This document shows, in pieces, positions 1 through 8,851 of a stretch of 64,000 nt of DNA (positions are counted from its first letter, which is position 1; each line of letters opens with the position of its first letter). The DNA is taken from positions 1 through 64,000 of the forward strand of contig CAJTFD010000011.1 of NCBI GenBank assembly GCA_910575625.1. The letters run 5' to 3'. The notes under the pieces were generated by a model. The model saw only the letters and a list, made by a program, of their open reading frames with translations, was not told the DNA's origin and did not search any database. The stretch is from Clostridia bacterium (GTDB lineage Bacteria; Bacillota; Clostridia; Lachnospirales; Lachnospiraceae). The position numbers and the translations under genes were made by a program.

Positions 1-1678
1 CTTTCTAACCGATAATTAGTGCTAGGGAATGTTTTTGTTACACCCGCATTTACAAATATAATCGATCTGATTCCCGTCGCCATTGATTGTCCTGACCCCA
101 GATCCAATGGTATTGCGACACCACTCCCACTCACCATCTTATAAGTACTTCCTCCAGTAATAGATGGTGCCTTGTTTTGGGCTGTTAATACAATATTAAC
201 CTTTGTTTCTGCCTGATTATTAAATGTAATCGTATATTCTCTGGATATCAAGCCGCTCGTGATCATACTTGTAATACAAGATTTGTTGATGGTCAATCTT
301 CCTGTTGTATATGAATAGTTAGTAGTCGGGAATGTCGTTATTACTCCATTTTTTACAAATGTGATCATTTTTATCCCCGTTGCTTTCATAGATCCTGTGC
401 CTTCATTTATATTCACCACAACATCTGTATTTTTTACCATTGTATATGCTTTATTATCAATGGATGGCGCTGTCCCATCAACACCTAACGTAAAGCTCAC
501 TTTCATACCATTATCAAAGGTAATCGTGTATTCTCGAGATGTTAATCCTCCTTTGATCAGATTATCAACACATGCACTAGTAATGATCAATTTCCCATTT
601 TCAAATCTATAATTACTGGTTGGGAAAGTTGCTGCTACTCCATTTTTCATGAATGTTATTTCTTTGATACCACTTGCCCTTGATTCTCCCGAACCCAAAT
701 CTAATGTTATCGCAACACCTCTTCCACTTATCACCGTGTATTTTGTGTCTCCAACAATAGATGGCGCTTTATTTTCAGCTTTCAATACAATTTTTTCTTT
801 TGTTTCTGCCACATTATTAAATGTAATTGTATATTCTCGGGATACTAGACCAGCCTCAAGCAGCTTATTAATACATTCTTTGTTGATCACTATCTGACCA
901 TCTGCATATTTATAATTGCTGGTCGGGAATACAACCTCACCTGTTGCATTTGTAAATGTGATTGCTTTAATACCTTTCGCCTCTAAATATCCAGTTCCCA
1001 GATCAACATCTACTGTAACATCCGAATCTTTGATCATAGTATAGATGTTTGATGCATTTGCAATTGAAGGCGGATTTCCATCCGTATTCAGTGTGAATTT
1101 CGCCTCTGTTTCCGCATTATCATTAAATATGATCGTATATTCTCGAGAAGTAACCCCACCTTTTATTAAATTGGTGATACATGTACTATTAATGGTCAGT
1201 CTACCACCTGCAAAAGTATAATTACTACTTGGGAAAGTAACAGATTCTCCGCCCTTATCAAAGGTGATCATCTTGATGCCACTTGCCGCCAAATCTCCAG
1301 AACCCAGATCAACATTTATCTGGACCTCTTTCCCACTCACCATATCATAAGAATCATATTCAATGGATGGCGCCATACTATCATTAGACAATACAAAATC
1401 CACTTTTGTTTCTGCTTTATCATCAAAGATGATCGTGTATTTTCGAGATGTAACCCCTCCATTCACCAAATTAGTAATACATGTCTTATTAATGACTATT
1501 CTTTCATTGCTCAGAGTGTAATTACTGGTTGGGAATGTTGTCACTGCGCCTGTTGAATTTACAAATGTGATCATCTTGACACCTTTTGCTGCTAAATCAC
1601 CAGCGCCCAGATCAACATCGATCGCAATGCCTTTCCCTTTTGTCATAGCATATGCAGTCTTTCCGATCGACGGAGCCA
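1..1678 (-). repeat. Tandem ~300-bp coding repeats (X2/Ig-like modules)
   Basis: Module boundaries (the APSI codons) recur at about 170, 470, 770, 1070, 1370 and 1675, a period close to 300 bases. Each module carries a DLGxGxxxAxGIKxITF strand, an FPTSNY motif, an INxxCIxxLixxG helix and a SREYTITF strand. Units are diverged but clearly paralogous. A single copy of the same module ends the protein at 2833-3948. Confidence 0.85.
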
Positions 1679-2480
1679 TACTTGCCAGACGAGGCGAGAC
1701 ACTCCACACTACTGTTATCAATGGCGCTATATCTTCTGACAGATCAGACCATCCATTTTGGGGATTACAGGCACCTGTCAAACGAAATGTATAATCTGCA
1801 AACTTTATACCAGATGCCTTCAATTCTGCATCGCTTTTCAACCCGTATTTATATTCCTGGTCATCCGTATCAAAAATAGCTTTATATGCTTTCGGGCTTC
1901 CTTTCAATGTTGCTCTAAGAAAAGACCCATACTTATCAACCGGCGCCGTTTTTCCACTACTGTCTAATAATGAAAGATATACACTTGCACTTGTGTCATC
2001 TACAAATTCACTGTCTCTTGTCAACTTGATCCCATCCATATTTGATAAAGAAGCTGTCAATTCAACATCTACATTCATCGTACTCTTATTTCTGATCATC
2101 AGAGCATCACTCGTATGGCTGAAATCATATGCTGCCCCTTCTTCATGATTCGCAAAATATAATGTTTTATTTGGTTCGATTTTTTTATCTTTATATTTTT
2201 CAGAGATCAACCCATGTGGATCCATAATGAAATCATATGGCGTAGAACGAGTTTCATTCGCACTTATACTTCCTGACGTCTCATTTTCTGGAACTACTGG
2301 TAATTCCACATTGAAAACATCTGTATCTATATTGCCTTCTGTCCTTCCTGCGCCCGATATATTTAGATCCAGTCTGCTTGAACCTTCTACATGACTCACT
2401 GTGAAAGCTGGTGAAAATCCAGTCAATACTATTGTCATTGCCAAAAATCCTGCAAATTTCTTTTTGTAGTTTCGGCTCAT
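1..2480 (-). CDS. Exported repeat protein, C-terminus outside the window
   Basis: An open frame runs from the ATG at 2480 off the left edge (826 codons visible, no stop). The start follows a GGAGG site eight bases upstream. Residues 1 to about 33 are a signal peptide (MSRNYKKKF, then a hydrophobic stretch). Residues about 45-265 form a domain shared with the next gene upstream: VFNVELPVVP, a DFIMDPHGLI motif, LYFAN and RNKS. From about residue 268 there are five complete repeats and part of a sixth of about 100 residues each. Each opens with APSI and ends with SREYTIxFNN, resembling X2/Ig-like modules of clostridial surface proteins. Inference: a secreted or wall-attached adhesin or scaffold. 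No anchor can be judged because the C-terminus is missing. It is last in a four-gene same-strand group. Confidence 0.85.
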   Translation of the reverse strand, partial: MSRNYKKKFAGFLAMTIVLTGFSPAFTVSHVEGSSRLDLNISGAGRTEGNIDTDVFNVELPVVPENETSGSISANETRSTPYDFIMDPHGLISEKYKDKKIEPNKTLYFANHEEGAAYDFSHTSDALMIRNKSTMNVDVELTASLSNMDGIKLTRDSEFVDDTSASVYLSLLDSSGKTAPVDKYGSFLRATLKGSPKAYKAIFDTDDQEYKYGLKSDAELKASGIKFADYTFRLTGACNPQNGWSDLSEDIAPLITVVWSVSPRLASMAPSIGKTAYAMTKGKGIAIDVDLGAGDLAAKGVKMITFVNSTGAVTTFPTSNYTLSNERIVINKTCITNLVNGGVTSRKYTIIFDDKAETKVDFVLSNDSMAPSIEYDSYDMVSGKEVQINVDLGSGDLAASGIKMITFDKGGESVTFPSSNYTFAGGRLTINSTCITNLIKGGVTSREYTIIFNDNAETEAKFTLNTDGNPPSIANASNIYTMIKDSDVTVDVDLGTGYLEAKGIKAITFTNATGEVVFPTSNYKYADGQIVINKECINKLLEAGLVSREYTITFNNVAETKEKIVLKAENKAPSIVGDTKYTVISGRGVAITLDLGSGESRASGIKEITFMKNGVAATFPTSNYRFENGKLIITSACVDNLIKGGLTSREYTITFDNGMKVSFTLGVDGTAPSIDNKAYTMVKNTDVVVNINEGTGSMKATGIKMITFVKNGVITTFPTTNYSYTTGRLTINKSCITSMITSGLISREYTITFNNQAETKVNIVLTAQNKAPSITGGSTYKMVSGSGVAIPLDLGSGQSMATGIRSIIFVNAGVTKTFPSTNYRLE

Positions 2481-2750
2481 GAAATATCCTCCTTTCTATC
2501 ATTTTATATATAGATATACTATTTACTCTCATTACTGCCGTTTCTCAATAATATATGAACATTAGAAACCACTCTGTTTCTCTGCTCCATAATGTTTTCT
2601 ATTCAATAGTATATCATAATTTCAGCCGTTCCCACAACCTTTTTCTCCTTTTCACAGGACAAGATTATAGCTATCTCTCTATAAATTTTCCAACGAAGTA
2701 AATGTATGTAAATATCCATACATATCCTTCACACCAGATTTTATCAAATA

Positions 2751-2777
2751 GGAGCGGTACCGCATAGGCACCGCTCC
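2751..2777 (-). terminator. Hairpin after the 2833-3948 gene, possible terminator
   Basis: Arms GGAGCGGT and ACCGCTCC enclose an 11-base loop. On the minus strand a T-rich but interrupted run follows. The 352-base gap 2481-2832 holds this hairpin and otherwise only AT-rich leader sequence for the gene starting at 2480. A weak TTGTGG-18-TATACT promoter may lie near 2608-2638. Confidence 0.45.
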
Positions 2778-2832
2778 CCAACTCGGCTTATTTAGCCATT
2801 TGAACTAAAATATTATCTTGTTGCTCAAATTA

Positions 2833-3948
2833 TTATTTCTTCAGAGTAACTGTCAGCTGAGTCTTTGCTGTATCATTGAAAGTAATTGTATATTCACGTT
2901 CTGTAAATGTCGAAGAAGCCATCAAAGTATCAACAAGCGCTGATGTGAATACAAGCTTACCTGTTGCTGCATCAAATTTATATTTGTCTGTTGGCAAGAC
3001 ACTACTTCCATTATTGAATGTAACTGAAGTAATATTTGTTGCCGCAAGAGTCCCAAATCCTAAATCAAACTGAACCGGTACACCTTTACCACTTGTCATC
3101 ACATATTCATTTCCACCCTGAATGGATGGTGCCGCCGGCTGTTTTTCACTTATGTTAAATACTAAATCTACCTTTAAGGAAGTAGCACCAACAGCTATAG
3201 GAGTCACCTCTGCCCAGTCAGCCTTTGTATTGGAAGTACCTGTTAAGCTAAATGTGTATTTATCGAATTTCGACTCATTAGCTGCTTCATTTGCACTGGT
3301 TAATGTATATACATAAGAATCATTGGCACTGACATACTCTTTTGTATAATATGAAGCGGCACTGTCAAGAACTTTTGTGCCTACTACAGCATTAGTTTCA
3401 CTGATCGATGTTTCATTCCCATCAGCTTTTAAAGCGAGATAGAAAGAGGGCTGTGTGTTTCCTTCAAAAGTCTTGTCGGATGATACAGTTATATCGCTTG
3501 GAACAGCTGAAAAATGTGCATTTATAGAAGCGGTAACAGCCCTTGTACTCTTATTCACAATCTTCATCTCACCGCTTTCTGGTCCAAGCTTGACTGCGCC
3601 GTTTACAGAAGTCGCAAAATATAAACTTGAATCCGTAATATCTGATTTGCTATTCACAGAAATACCTGTACCATTCTTCGCATTAGATGATAAATATCTT
3701 TCCCCCTTTGTTGCTTTGATCAACTCCTGCGGATCCAAGATAAAATCCAAGCCGCTCGGCCCTTCTGGCACTGTAGGTAACTCTACTTTAAAAACATTAC
3801 TTGATACTGGTCCTTCCAACCTTCCTATTCCTGACAGGGTGGCAGTTGCCGGTGAACTTGTTGCTGTTGACGAAGCAAATGCTATTGCAGAGTTACCGAC
3901 TACCATAGCCGCTGATAAAACCACTGCCAAAAATCTTTTTGTCCTCAT
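2833..3948 (-). CDS. Exported protein with shared N-domain and one X2-like module
   Basis: Encodes 371 residues from the ATG at 3948, which follows AAGGAGG at ten bases; an upstream in-frame TTG lies before that site and is rejected. A signal peptide (MRTKRFLAVVL, cleavage near AFASS) leads to a 220-residue domain matching that of the 1-2480 gene: VFKVELPTVP, DFILDPQELI, SSLYFATS and IVNKSTRAV. One C-terminal X2/Ig-like module ends in REYTITFND. No LPXTG motif, SLH domain or membrane anchor is visible, so the protein is probably released or held by a partner. Molecular function is unknown; the family relation to its neighbours is clear from the sequence. Confidence 0.85.
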   Translation of the reverse strand: MRTKRFLAVVLSAAMVVGNSAIAFASSTATSSPATATLSGIGRLEGPVSSNVFKVELPTVPEGPSGLDFILDPQELIKATKGERYLSSNAKNGTGISVNSKSDITDSSLYFATSVNGAVKLGPESGEMKIVNKSTRAVTASINAHFSAVPSDITVSSDKTFEGNTQPSFYLALKADGNETSISETNAVVGTKVLDSAASYYTKEYVSANDSYVYTLTSANEAANESKFDKYTFSLTGTSNTKADWAEVTPIAVGATSLKVDLVFNISEKQPAAPSIQGGNEYVMTSGKGVPVQFDLGFGTLAATNITSVTFNNGSSVLPTDKYKFDAATGKLVFTSALVDTLMASSTFTEREYTITFNDTAKTQLTVTLKK

Positions 3949-3993
3949 ACTGGAATCTCCTCCTTGAATCAATTTGCTGTTTCAGTTGCTTGA

Positions 3994-4506
3994 TTAATTT
4001 TGAATAACAATTTCCAAACCAAGTTTCACTGTACTGATCGTTTCCTCCTCATCATCTAACAGATGATAAGTAATGATACAATCATAATTTCCAGCAGACA
4101 ACTTCTTATCAAGAGTTATGTTGTTCATATGTTCTCCTACTGGTATGATAGGTGATTCGAAAATCGTTTCATCTGTATCAGAACGCACAATATCAAAGTA
4201 TACAGGATTTTGGTTTGCTCTCGCATTCTCCACATATGCATTGTCTGAAGACTTACTCCCATCTTCAAAATACCATGTAGAATTCATGACCACTTGATAA
4301 CTGCCAGTAGGTGTCTTTTCTTCCATTTCCGTCATCACCCTTTCGACATTATCTTCATTGATCAAAACATCTCGTTTCGTTTTATCATCATCCTTATGCA
4401 GCAACAAATAAATTATCACGCATAACATGATAATAAGTATGATGCATATTGCAAGAACAACTTTCCCTCCCTTCTTCCCCTTCTCCTTCTTAACTTCATT
4501 TGACAC
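3994..4506 (-). CDS. Membrane-anchored extracellular protein, unknown family
   Basis: Encodes 170 residues with a GTG start at 4506, behind GGGAGG at about ten bases. Residues 1-15 are lysine-rich, residues about 16-38 are a single membrane helix (VVLAICIILIIML), and the rest is an acidic outer domain. The last third reads like a beta-sandwich edge (NITLDKKLSAGNYDCIITYHLL). It lies between two exported-protein genes with gaps of 45 and 70 bases, so co-transcription is likely. I do not recognise the family. Inference: a cell-bound partner or anchor for the soluble proteins encoded next to it. Confidence 0.75.
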   Translation of the reverse strand: MSNEVKKEKGKKGGKVVLAICIILIIMLCVIIYLLLHKDDDKTKRDVLINEDNVERVMTEMEEKTPTGSYQVVMNSTWYFEDGSKSSDNAYVENARANQNPVYFDIVRSDTDETIFESPIIPVGEHMNNITLDKKLSAGNYDCIITYHLLDDEEETISTVKLGLEIVIQN

Positions 4507-4576
4507 GTCTTGATACCTCCCTACATGGTTTTATATTCAACTTGCAACATTGCCGCAAGTCAAATACCTTATTCAT

Positions 4577-5749
4577 CTACCTTTCTATACTATTATCGGA
4601 CGGATGATCTATTTCTTTAGCTTTTTTTTCATTTTTTTTCATATCTTCTTCCACATCCGTATCATCGCTGATCTTTGGGTCATCCACCTCCTGCAACATA
4701 TCCACTTCATTTCCACTTACCTGAAAAAATGCTCCCTCTTCATTAGATGACACTATTTTTTCTCCATCATCAACCAGTACAGATCCTTCATCAACGTTAT
4801 CTGATACACTTTTTTGTAATTCTATATCCTCAACTTCCCCCTCATCCTTTGAGTCATCCCCCATATATTCATCATTCTCCACATCTGTAAGATCTTTTGG
4901 CTGCTCTACCACTTCCACAGTATAATCTATATCTAAGTTTAGCTCTCCATCTTCCCAAGCCTCTCCTGTATCTGACCTAAAATCACCCCAGAAAGAGAAA
5001 TATGCTTTGGATCCATCAACCTTTTCTATAATCTCACCTTTTTTGTTTCTTGTGGGCGCTTTTAACACGATCTCACCTTTCCCAGGAGCAGAAATATCTC
5101 CCATTGTGATCTCTCTCTGCTCCAAATCCTCATGTCCCTCACTTTCCCATTTTAAATAGACCCATGCATTTTTCTTACCTTCCACCATTTTTTCTTCTGT
5201 CGACGTATCTCCTACAATATACTCCTCTTCATTTTCTCCTTTACAGATCCCTCGAAAAGAAATGCGTACGTCTTCATACCCTCTATTTTCAATGAAAAAT
5301 CGCTCCGATCTTATCAGGCCCTCCAGCCTTTCCTCTCCAAAAAGCACCATTTTAAAAGGAATATCAGTCGGCAAAACAACATTTGTCACCTGTTTGTATA
5401 CCTCTTCATTCACGGCTCCATCGCCTGATATCCCACCATAATATATGCCATCTGAAGATACACTGTCATCTGAAACAGACGACTGCGATCCTGATCCATT
5501 TTCTGATAACGTCTCTGTCCCTCGACCCATCTGCGATGAAACTATATCTTCAGAAACTATATCTTCAGAAACTGTATCTTCAGAAACCGTCTCTTCCCTT
5601 TCTATCGGATCATCCTCATCTATGCCCTCTTCCTGTAACGCCCCCTCTTCTCCACCTGCCCAGACATCCATTCTTCCTTCCGGCAAACAACATAAGGTAC
5701 CTGCCAACAATAAACTTACCCATATATAATTTCTTTTCTTGATCTTCAT
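4577..5749 (-). CDS. Exported acidic protein with VSED repeats
   Basis: Encodes 390 residues. The ATG at 5749 is chosen over the GTG at 5758 because the ribosome site AAAGGTG overlaps that GTG. A signal peptide (MKIKKRNYIWVSLLLAG) is followed by an acidic, low-complexity linker with VSEDT/VSEDI pentapeptides (about residues 50-75). A folded domain at about 115-270 contains VVLPTDIPFKM and FFIENRGYEDVRISF, echoing the VxLPT and NKS elements of the downstream proteins. The C-terminal 120 residues are again acidic and disordered. It is the first gene of the four-gene group. Function unknown. Confidence 0.8.
   Translation of the reverse strand: MKIKKRNYIWVSLLLAGTLCCLPEGRMDVWAGGEEGALQEEGIDEDDPIEREETVSEDTVSEDIVSEDIVSSQMGRGTETLSENGSGSQSSVSDDSVSSDGIYYGGISGDGAVNEEVYKQVTNVVLPTDIPFKMVLFGEERLEGLIRSERFFIENRGYEDVRISFRGICKGENEEEYIVGDTSTEEKMVEGKKNAWVYLKWESEGHEDLEQREITMGDISAPGKGEIVLKAPTRNKKGEIIEKVDGSKAYFSFWGDFRSDTGEAWEDGELNLDIDYTVEVVEQPKDLTDVENDEYMGDDSKDEGEVEDIELQKSVSDNVDEGSVLVDDGEKIVSSNEEGAFFQVSGNEVDMLQEVDDPKISDDTDVEEDMKKNEKKAKEIDHPSDNSIER
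5538..5597 (-). repeat. 15-bp tandem repeat encoding VSED(T/I)
   Basis: About four copies of a 15-base unit (TCAGAAACTATATCT and variants) encode pentapeptides VSEDT, VSEDI, VSEDI and a partial unit. The unit is a multiple of three, so copy-number slippage would change linker length without breaking the frame. Confidence 0.75.
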
Positions 5750-5948
5750 CAGCAACACCTTTCTTTTTTGATAAAAGCCTTATATCCCAATACACTGTTG
5801 TCAGCTTCTCCCGACTCCGCACACCTTATTTAATAAAAAGACAAACATTCCTAAATAATTATGGCAAAACAGATAAGGTTTATCTATTTATATATATCGG
5901 TCTTAATACATTTTCTAATAAGACCTCATCATAGATTTTATCTTTTTA

Positions 5949-6255
5949 GCTATAAATGAACAAATATCAAAATATCACAAACTACCCTGCTAATTTTTAG
6001 AACATCCTCAAGTGGCACACTATTTTTTATTAACTGATACAGATTACTAAGCTATTCTATTTTGACCAGATCTTGAAAATACTGGTCCCCTTCCTCAAAA
6101 GCACAGTATTTTCCCGAATGCATACAGCACATGTAATGGACCAATGACATGCTCAGCCAGTACCGCTGGATCCCCTGTAAGTCTACGGTCTTGCCTCTGT
6201 ATCTGCGTAAGAAAACAGAGACGATAATAGTCAGATAATAGTTATCTGATACCAA
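5949..6255 (-). mobile_element. IS remnant: transposase C-terminus plus one terminal repeat
   Basis: A 67-codon frame at 6052-6255 contains LQGIQRYWLSMSLVHYMCC, which aligns with SQGIRMYWLLMSPAHLLAC of the transposase remnant at 16258-16518. The family is a DDE transposase of the IS4/IS701 kind, judged by the conserved C-terminal pattern. The sequence CTATAAATGAACAAAT from 5950 resembles the terminal repeat of the element at 15841-16557 and sits just beyond the transposase stop, as expected. Everything upstream of the last 50 or so transposase residues is gone. The stretch 5759-5948 holds no gene, only AT-rich sequence that may carry the promoter of the 5749 gene. Confidence 0.65.
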
Positions 6256-6266
6256 TCAGAACCTCC

Positions 6267-8012
6267 CTATACCTTGGATACCTGCCCTCCTTCCACACGA
6301 TACACAATATCACACATCTCAATCGTCTCCAAGCGATGTGCAATGATGACCATTGTTTTTTTCCCATGGAGATATTTGACCGATCCGATCAGCGCCGCCT
6401 CCGTCTCCTTATCTAACGCCGAAGTGGCTTCATCAAAGATCAACAGATCCGGATCCGGATACAATGCTCTTGCCACACTGATACGTTGCCTCTGCCCACC
6501 GGAAAGTCTCACACCATACTCCCCAATCTGCGTATCCAAGCTCTCTGGCAGACCACGCACAAAACTTGCCAACTGAGCCTCTTCCAATACCTCCCACACC
6601 CTGCCATCGTCTATCTCCTCTTTTGGTATTCCAAAAGCAACATTGCTGCGTATAGTATCATCTAACATGAAGATCATCTGCGGGATATATCCCACACAAG
6701 AGAGCCATTCTCCATGCAGTTCGCTCACATCCACACCATCTGCCAATACTTTTCCCTCCTGGAGTTTCAGCAATCCCAAGATGATATCCGCTGTCGTTGA
6801 TTTCCCCGCTCCCGATGCCCCCACGATCCCCACGGATTTCCCTACAGGTATACATATCTCTGCATCTGTCAACACATTTTTCTTCATATTAGGATAATGA
6901 TAGCTAACACCAGACAAAAGAATCTGTTTTTTCAAAGAAAATCGCTTCTGTCCATCGGATACGACCTTTTTTTCACATATTTCCTTGTCCAGGTCTTCAA
7001 AATATGCAACTAATCTATCTATAGCAGGTTCATAATATGCCAGTTCGTTCATATATGTAACCATCCTATGCGCACTGGGCATCAGCCGCACTGCGGCCAT
7101 AGCAAAAGCTGACAGTGCCGGGAGTATCTCCCCTACATCACGCCCCCTTATCACCAGGACTGCAATGCCCAAGAGCATGGCGCTGACACTGAAACTCTCG
7201 ATCAGAATCCTCGGAACCCGGTTAAGGATTGCATTTTTCCTTTCCGCCTCCAACTGTTTCCTTCCTGCATCGATATAATTTTTCAGGAAATACTCTTCCT
7301 TTTGCAGTATCTTGATCTCTTTGATCCCATGGATAGCCTGGAGCAGCCATTTGGTCATCTGCGCCCCATACTTTTGTTTTTTCCGCCCCTCCCGCTCCAG
7401 GATATGCCGGATGATATATAATAGGAAGAACATCAATAAGAGCAGAACAACACTGACCAACACTGTCATCATAGGATCAATGATAAAGATCGCGATTGCT
7501 AGAAACAACGACACGACAGCTTCTGTAAAAAAGCCCAATATATGGGAAAAGACCGTAAATGCTGCATTTACATTTCCAGTGATATTCTGCATGATCTCAC
7601 TGAAGTCCGTGCCTAAGAAATATTCATATGGCCGCTTCAGATACGTTCGCAGAAGACGTCTCTGTACGGCTAACTTATTATCATGTACAAATTTAAACTG
7701 CATCTGGTATTCTGCCAGGAGAAAAAGGCCCTTGATGATGAATACGGCCGCTAACCCGGCCAGGACTGCCAGGAGCAATGTCTTTTCTGTATGGATCCCT
7801 CCTATATCGCATATAGTCCGTATGATCGGATTTTGTTCCATAACCCCGGGCTGTGTCACGATCAAAACCAGGGGCACGACCATCGACACACCCAAAGTTT
7901 CCAGAAATGCCCCCATGACCATCATAGTTGCGATCAAGGTCACCTGCTGCTTCTCTTTTTTCCCCATACCCAGGATTTTTTTTAATTTTGCCCCATTCCT
8001 CAATATACTCAT
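6267..8012 (-). CDS. ABC exporter (membrane domain fused to ATPase), glycan flippase type
   Basis: Encodes 581 residues with the usual half-exporter layout: six membrane helices in about the first 320 residues, then an ATPase with Walker A GASGAGKST, signature LSGGQRQR, Walker B LLIFDEATSALD and the H-loop AHR. It is the last gene of the glycan operon. The PglK/MsbA-like family flips lipid-linked sugars or exports lipids, so here it probably moves the assembled undecaprenyl-linked unit outward. No Wzx-type flippase is present in the cluster, which supports that role. Length matches the family. The substrate is inferred from context only. Confidence 0.9.
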   Translation of the reverse strand: MSILRNGAKLKKILGMGKKEKQQVTLIATMMVMGAFLETLGVSMVVPLVLIVTQPGVMEQNPIIRTICDIGGIHTEKTLLLAVLAGLAAVFIIKGLFLLAEYQMQFKFVHDNKLAVQRRLLRTYLKRPYEYFLGTDFSEIMQNITGNVNAAFTVFSHILGFFTEAVVSLFLAIAIFIIDPMMTVLVSVVLLLLMFFLLYIIRHILEREGRKKQKYGAQMTKWLLQAIHGIKEIKILQKEEYFLKNYIDAGRKQLEAERKNAILNRVPRILIESFSVSAMLLGIAVLVIRGRDVGEILPALSAFAMAAVRLMPSAHRMVTYMNELAYYEPAIDRLVAYFEDLDKEICEKKVVSDGQKRFSLKKQILLSGVSYHYPNMKKNVLTDAEICIPVGKSVGIVGASGAGKSTTADIILGLLKLQEGKVLADGVDVSELHGEWLSCVGYIPQMIFMLDDTIRSNVAFGIPKEEIDDGRVWEVLEEAQLASFVRGLPESLDTQIGEYGVRLSGGQRQRISVARALYPDPDLLIFDEATSALDKETEAALIGSVKYLHGKKTMVIIAHRLETIEMCDIVYRVEGGQVSKV

Positions 8013-8031
8013 CTATCTGTCTTTCAACCCT

Positions 8032-8847
8032 CTAAAACTTTATCTCCAAAGGCTTATTAGACCTGCGGTATTTTATAGGAGGAGGCTGCATATAACCGCC
8101 CCCATATATGCGTGTCAGATAATCCTCAATCCTATTGGGTACATTGCAGATCCTTCTCTCGAACTCTATCTTCCTTGGCGGAAAATAGAAATCATAGGGT
8201 GCGATCTGCATCGGACCGCTCGTATCATATTCTGCGATACACGTTGCCTCCTCCCTGGATGCCCTCCCAGCCTTCAGCCTGTTCAGCAGCTTGAGTATCA
8301 TCCTTCGCGGCAATATCCTGGCCGGAAAACTGATCACATTATCCAGGATATATTGTTTATCATTTTCCTTACTCCTGTACAATCCTCTGCAGGCGTTAAA
8401 TTTCAAGATATGCTTTAGGTAAACGATGCATCTGCGCCTGATCCGAAAACTATAAGCTTCCTTATCTTTCACATAATCCAAAGGAAACACATCTATAAAG
8501 ATCCCCTTATGCGTGTATACGTCCCCTGTGATCTTTTCTATAAATACCGTTCCTTTTTTTCTGACTTTTGCAAAAGAGAGAAAGTATTTCTTTTCATTAT
8601 CCTCATCCTGTATCTCAAATCCGTCATGCTCTTCCCGCTTCATGATCTGCAAAAATTTCATATAGTCATCCCTCGGCATGGCCACATCCATATCATCATC
8701 CCATGGGATAAATCCATGATGCCTGTATGCCCCTAAGGCTGTGCCATATACAAGAAAGCAGACAAGACCGTTTTCTTCACACACAGAATATACAAAATCC
8801 AGGATCTCCAGCAGCACATTGTGCAGTTCCTCTAAATCTCCGTCCAT
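8032..8847 (-). CDS. licD: LicD-family phosphotransferase
   Basis: Encodes 271 residues, starting just after GAGG. The diagnostic LicD segment is near residues 35-60: YGTALGAYRHHGFIPWDDDMD, a nucleotidyltransferase-fold acidic motif. LicD proteins transfer phosphocholine or related phospho-alcohols from a CDP carrier to surface glycans. No choline kinase or cytidylyltransferase (licA/licC) is visible nearby, so the transferred group is uncertain. It lies 4 bases after the polymerase gene and 20 bases before the exporter, as part of one operon. Confidence 0.88.
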   Translation of the reverse strand: MDGDLEELHNVLLEILDFVYSVCEENGLVCFLVYGTALGAYRHHGFIPWDDDMDVAMPRDDYMKFLQIMKREEHDGFEIQDEDNEKKYFLSFAKVRKKGTVFIEKITGDVYTHKGIFIDVFPLDYVKDKEAYSFRIRRRCIVYLKHILKFNACRGLYRSKENDKQYILDNVISFPARILPRRMILKLLNRLKAGRASREEATCIAEYDTSGPMQIAPYDFYFPPRKIEFERRICNVPNRIEDYLTRIYGGGYMQPPPIKYRRSNKPLEIKF

Positions 8848-8851
8848 CTCC

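Noticed and set aside
361..2000. Several plus-strand frames (361-612, 649-897, 1567-1794 and others)
   Set aside because: They recur with the 300-bp period of the minus-strand repeat gene, lack ribosome sites and are shadows of it.
7312..8418. A 368-codon plus-strand frame
   Set aside because: It lies opposite the ABC exporter and LicD genes, has no signal of a real protein, and both minus-strand genes carry full family motifs.
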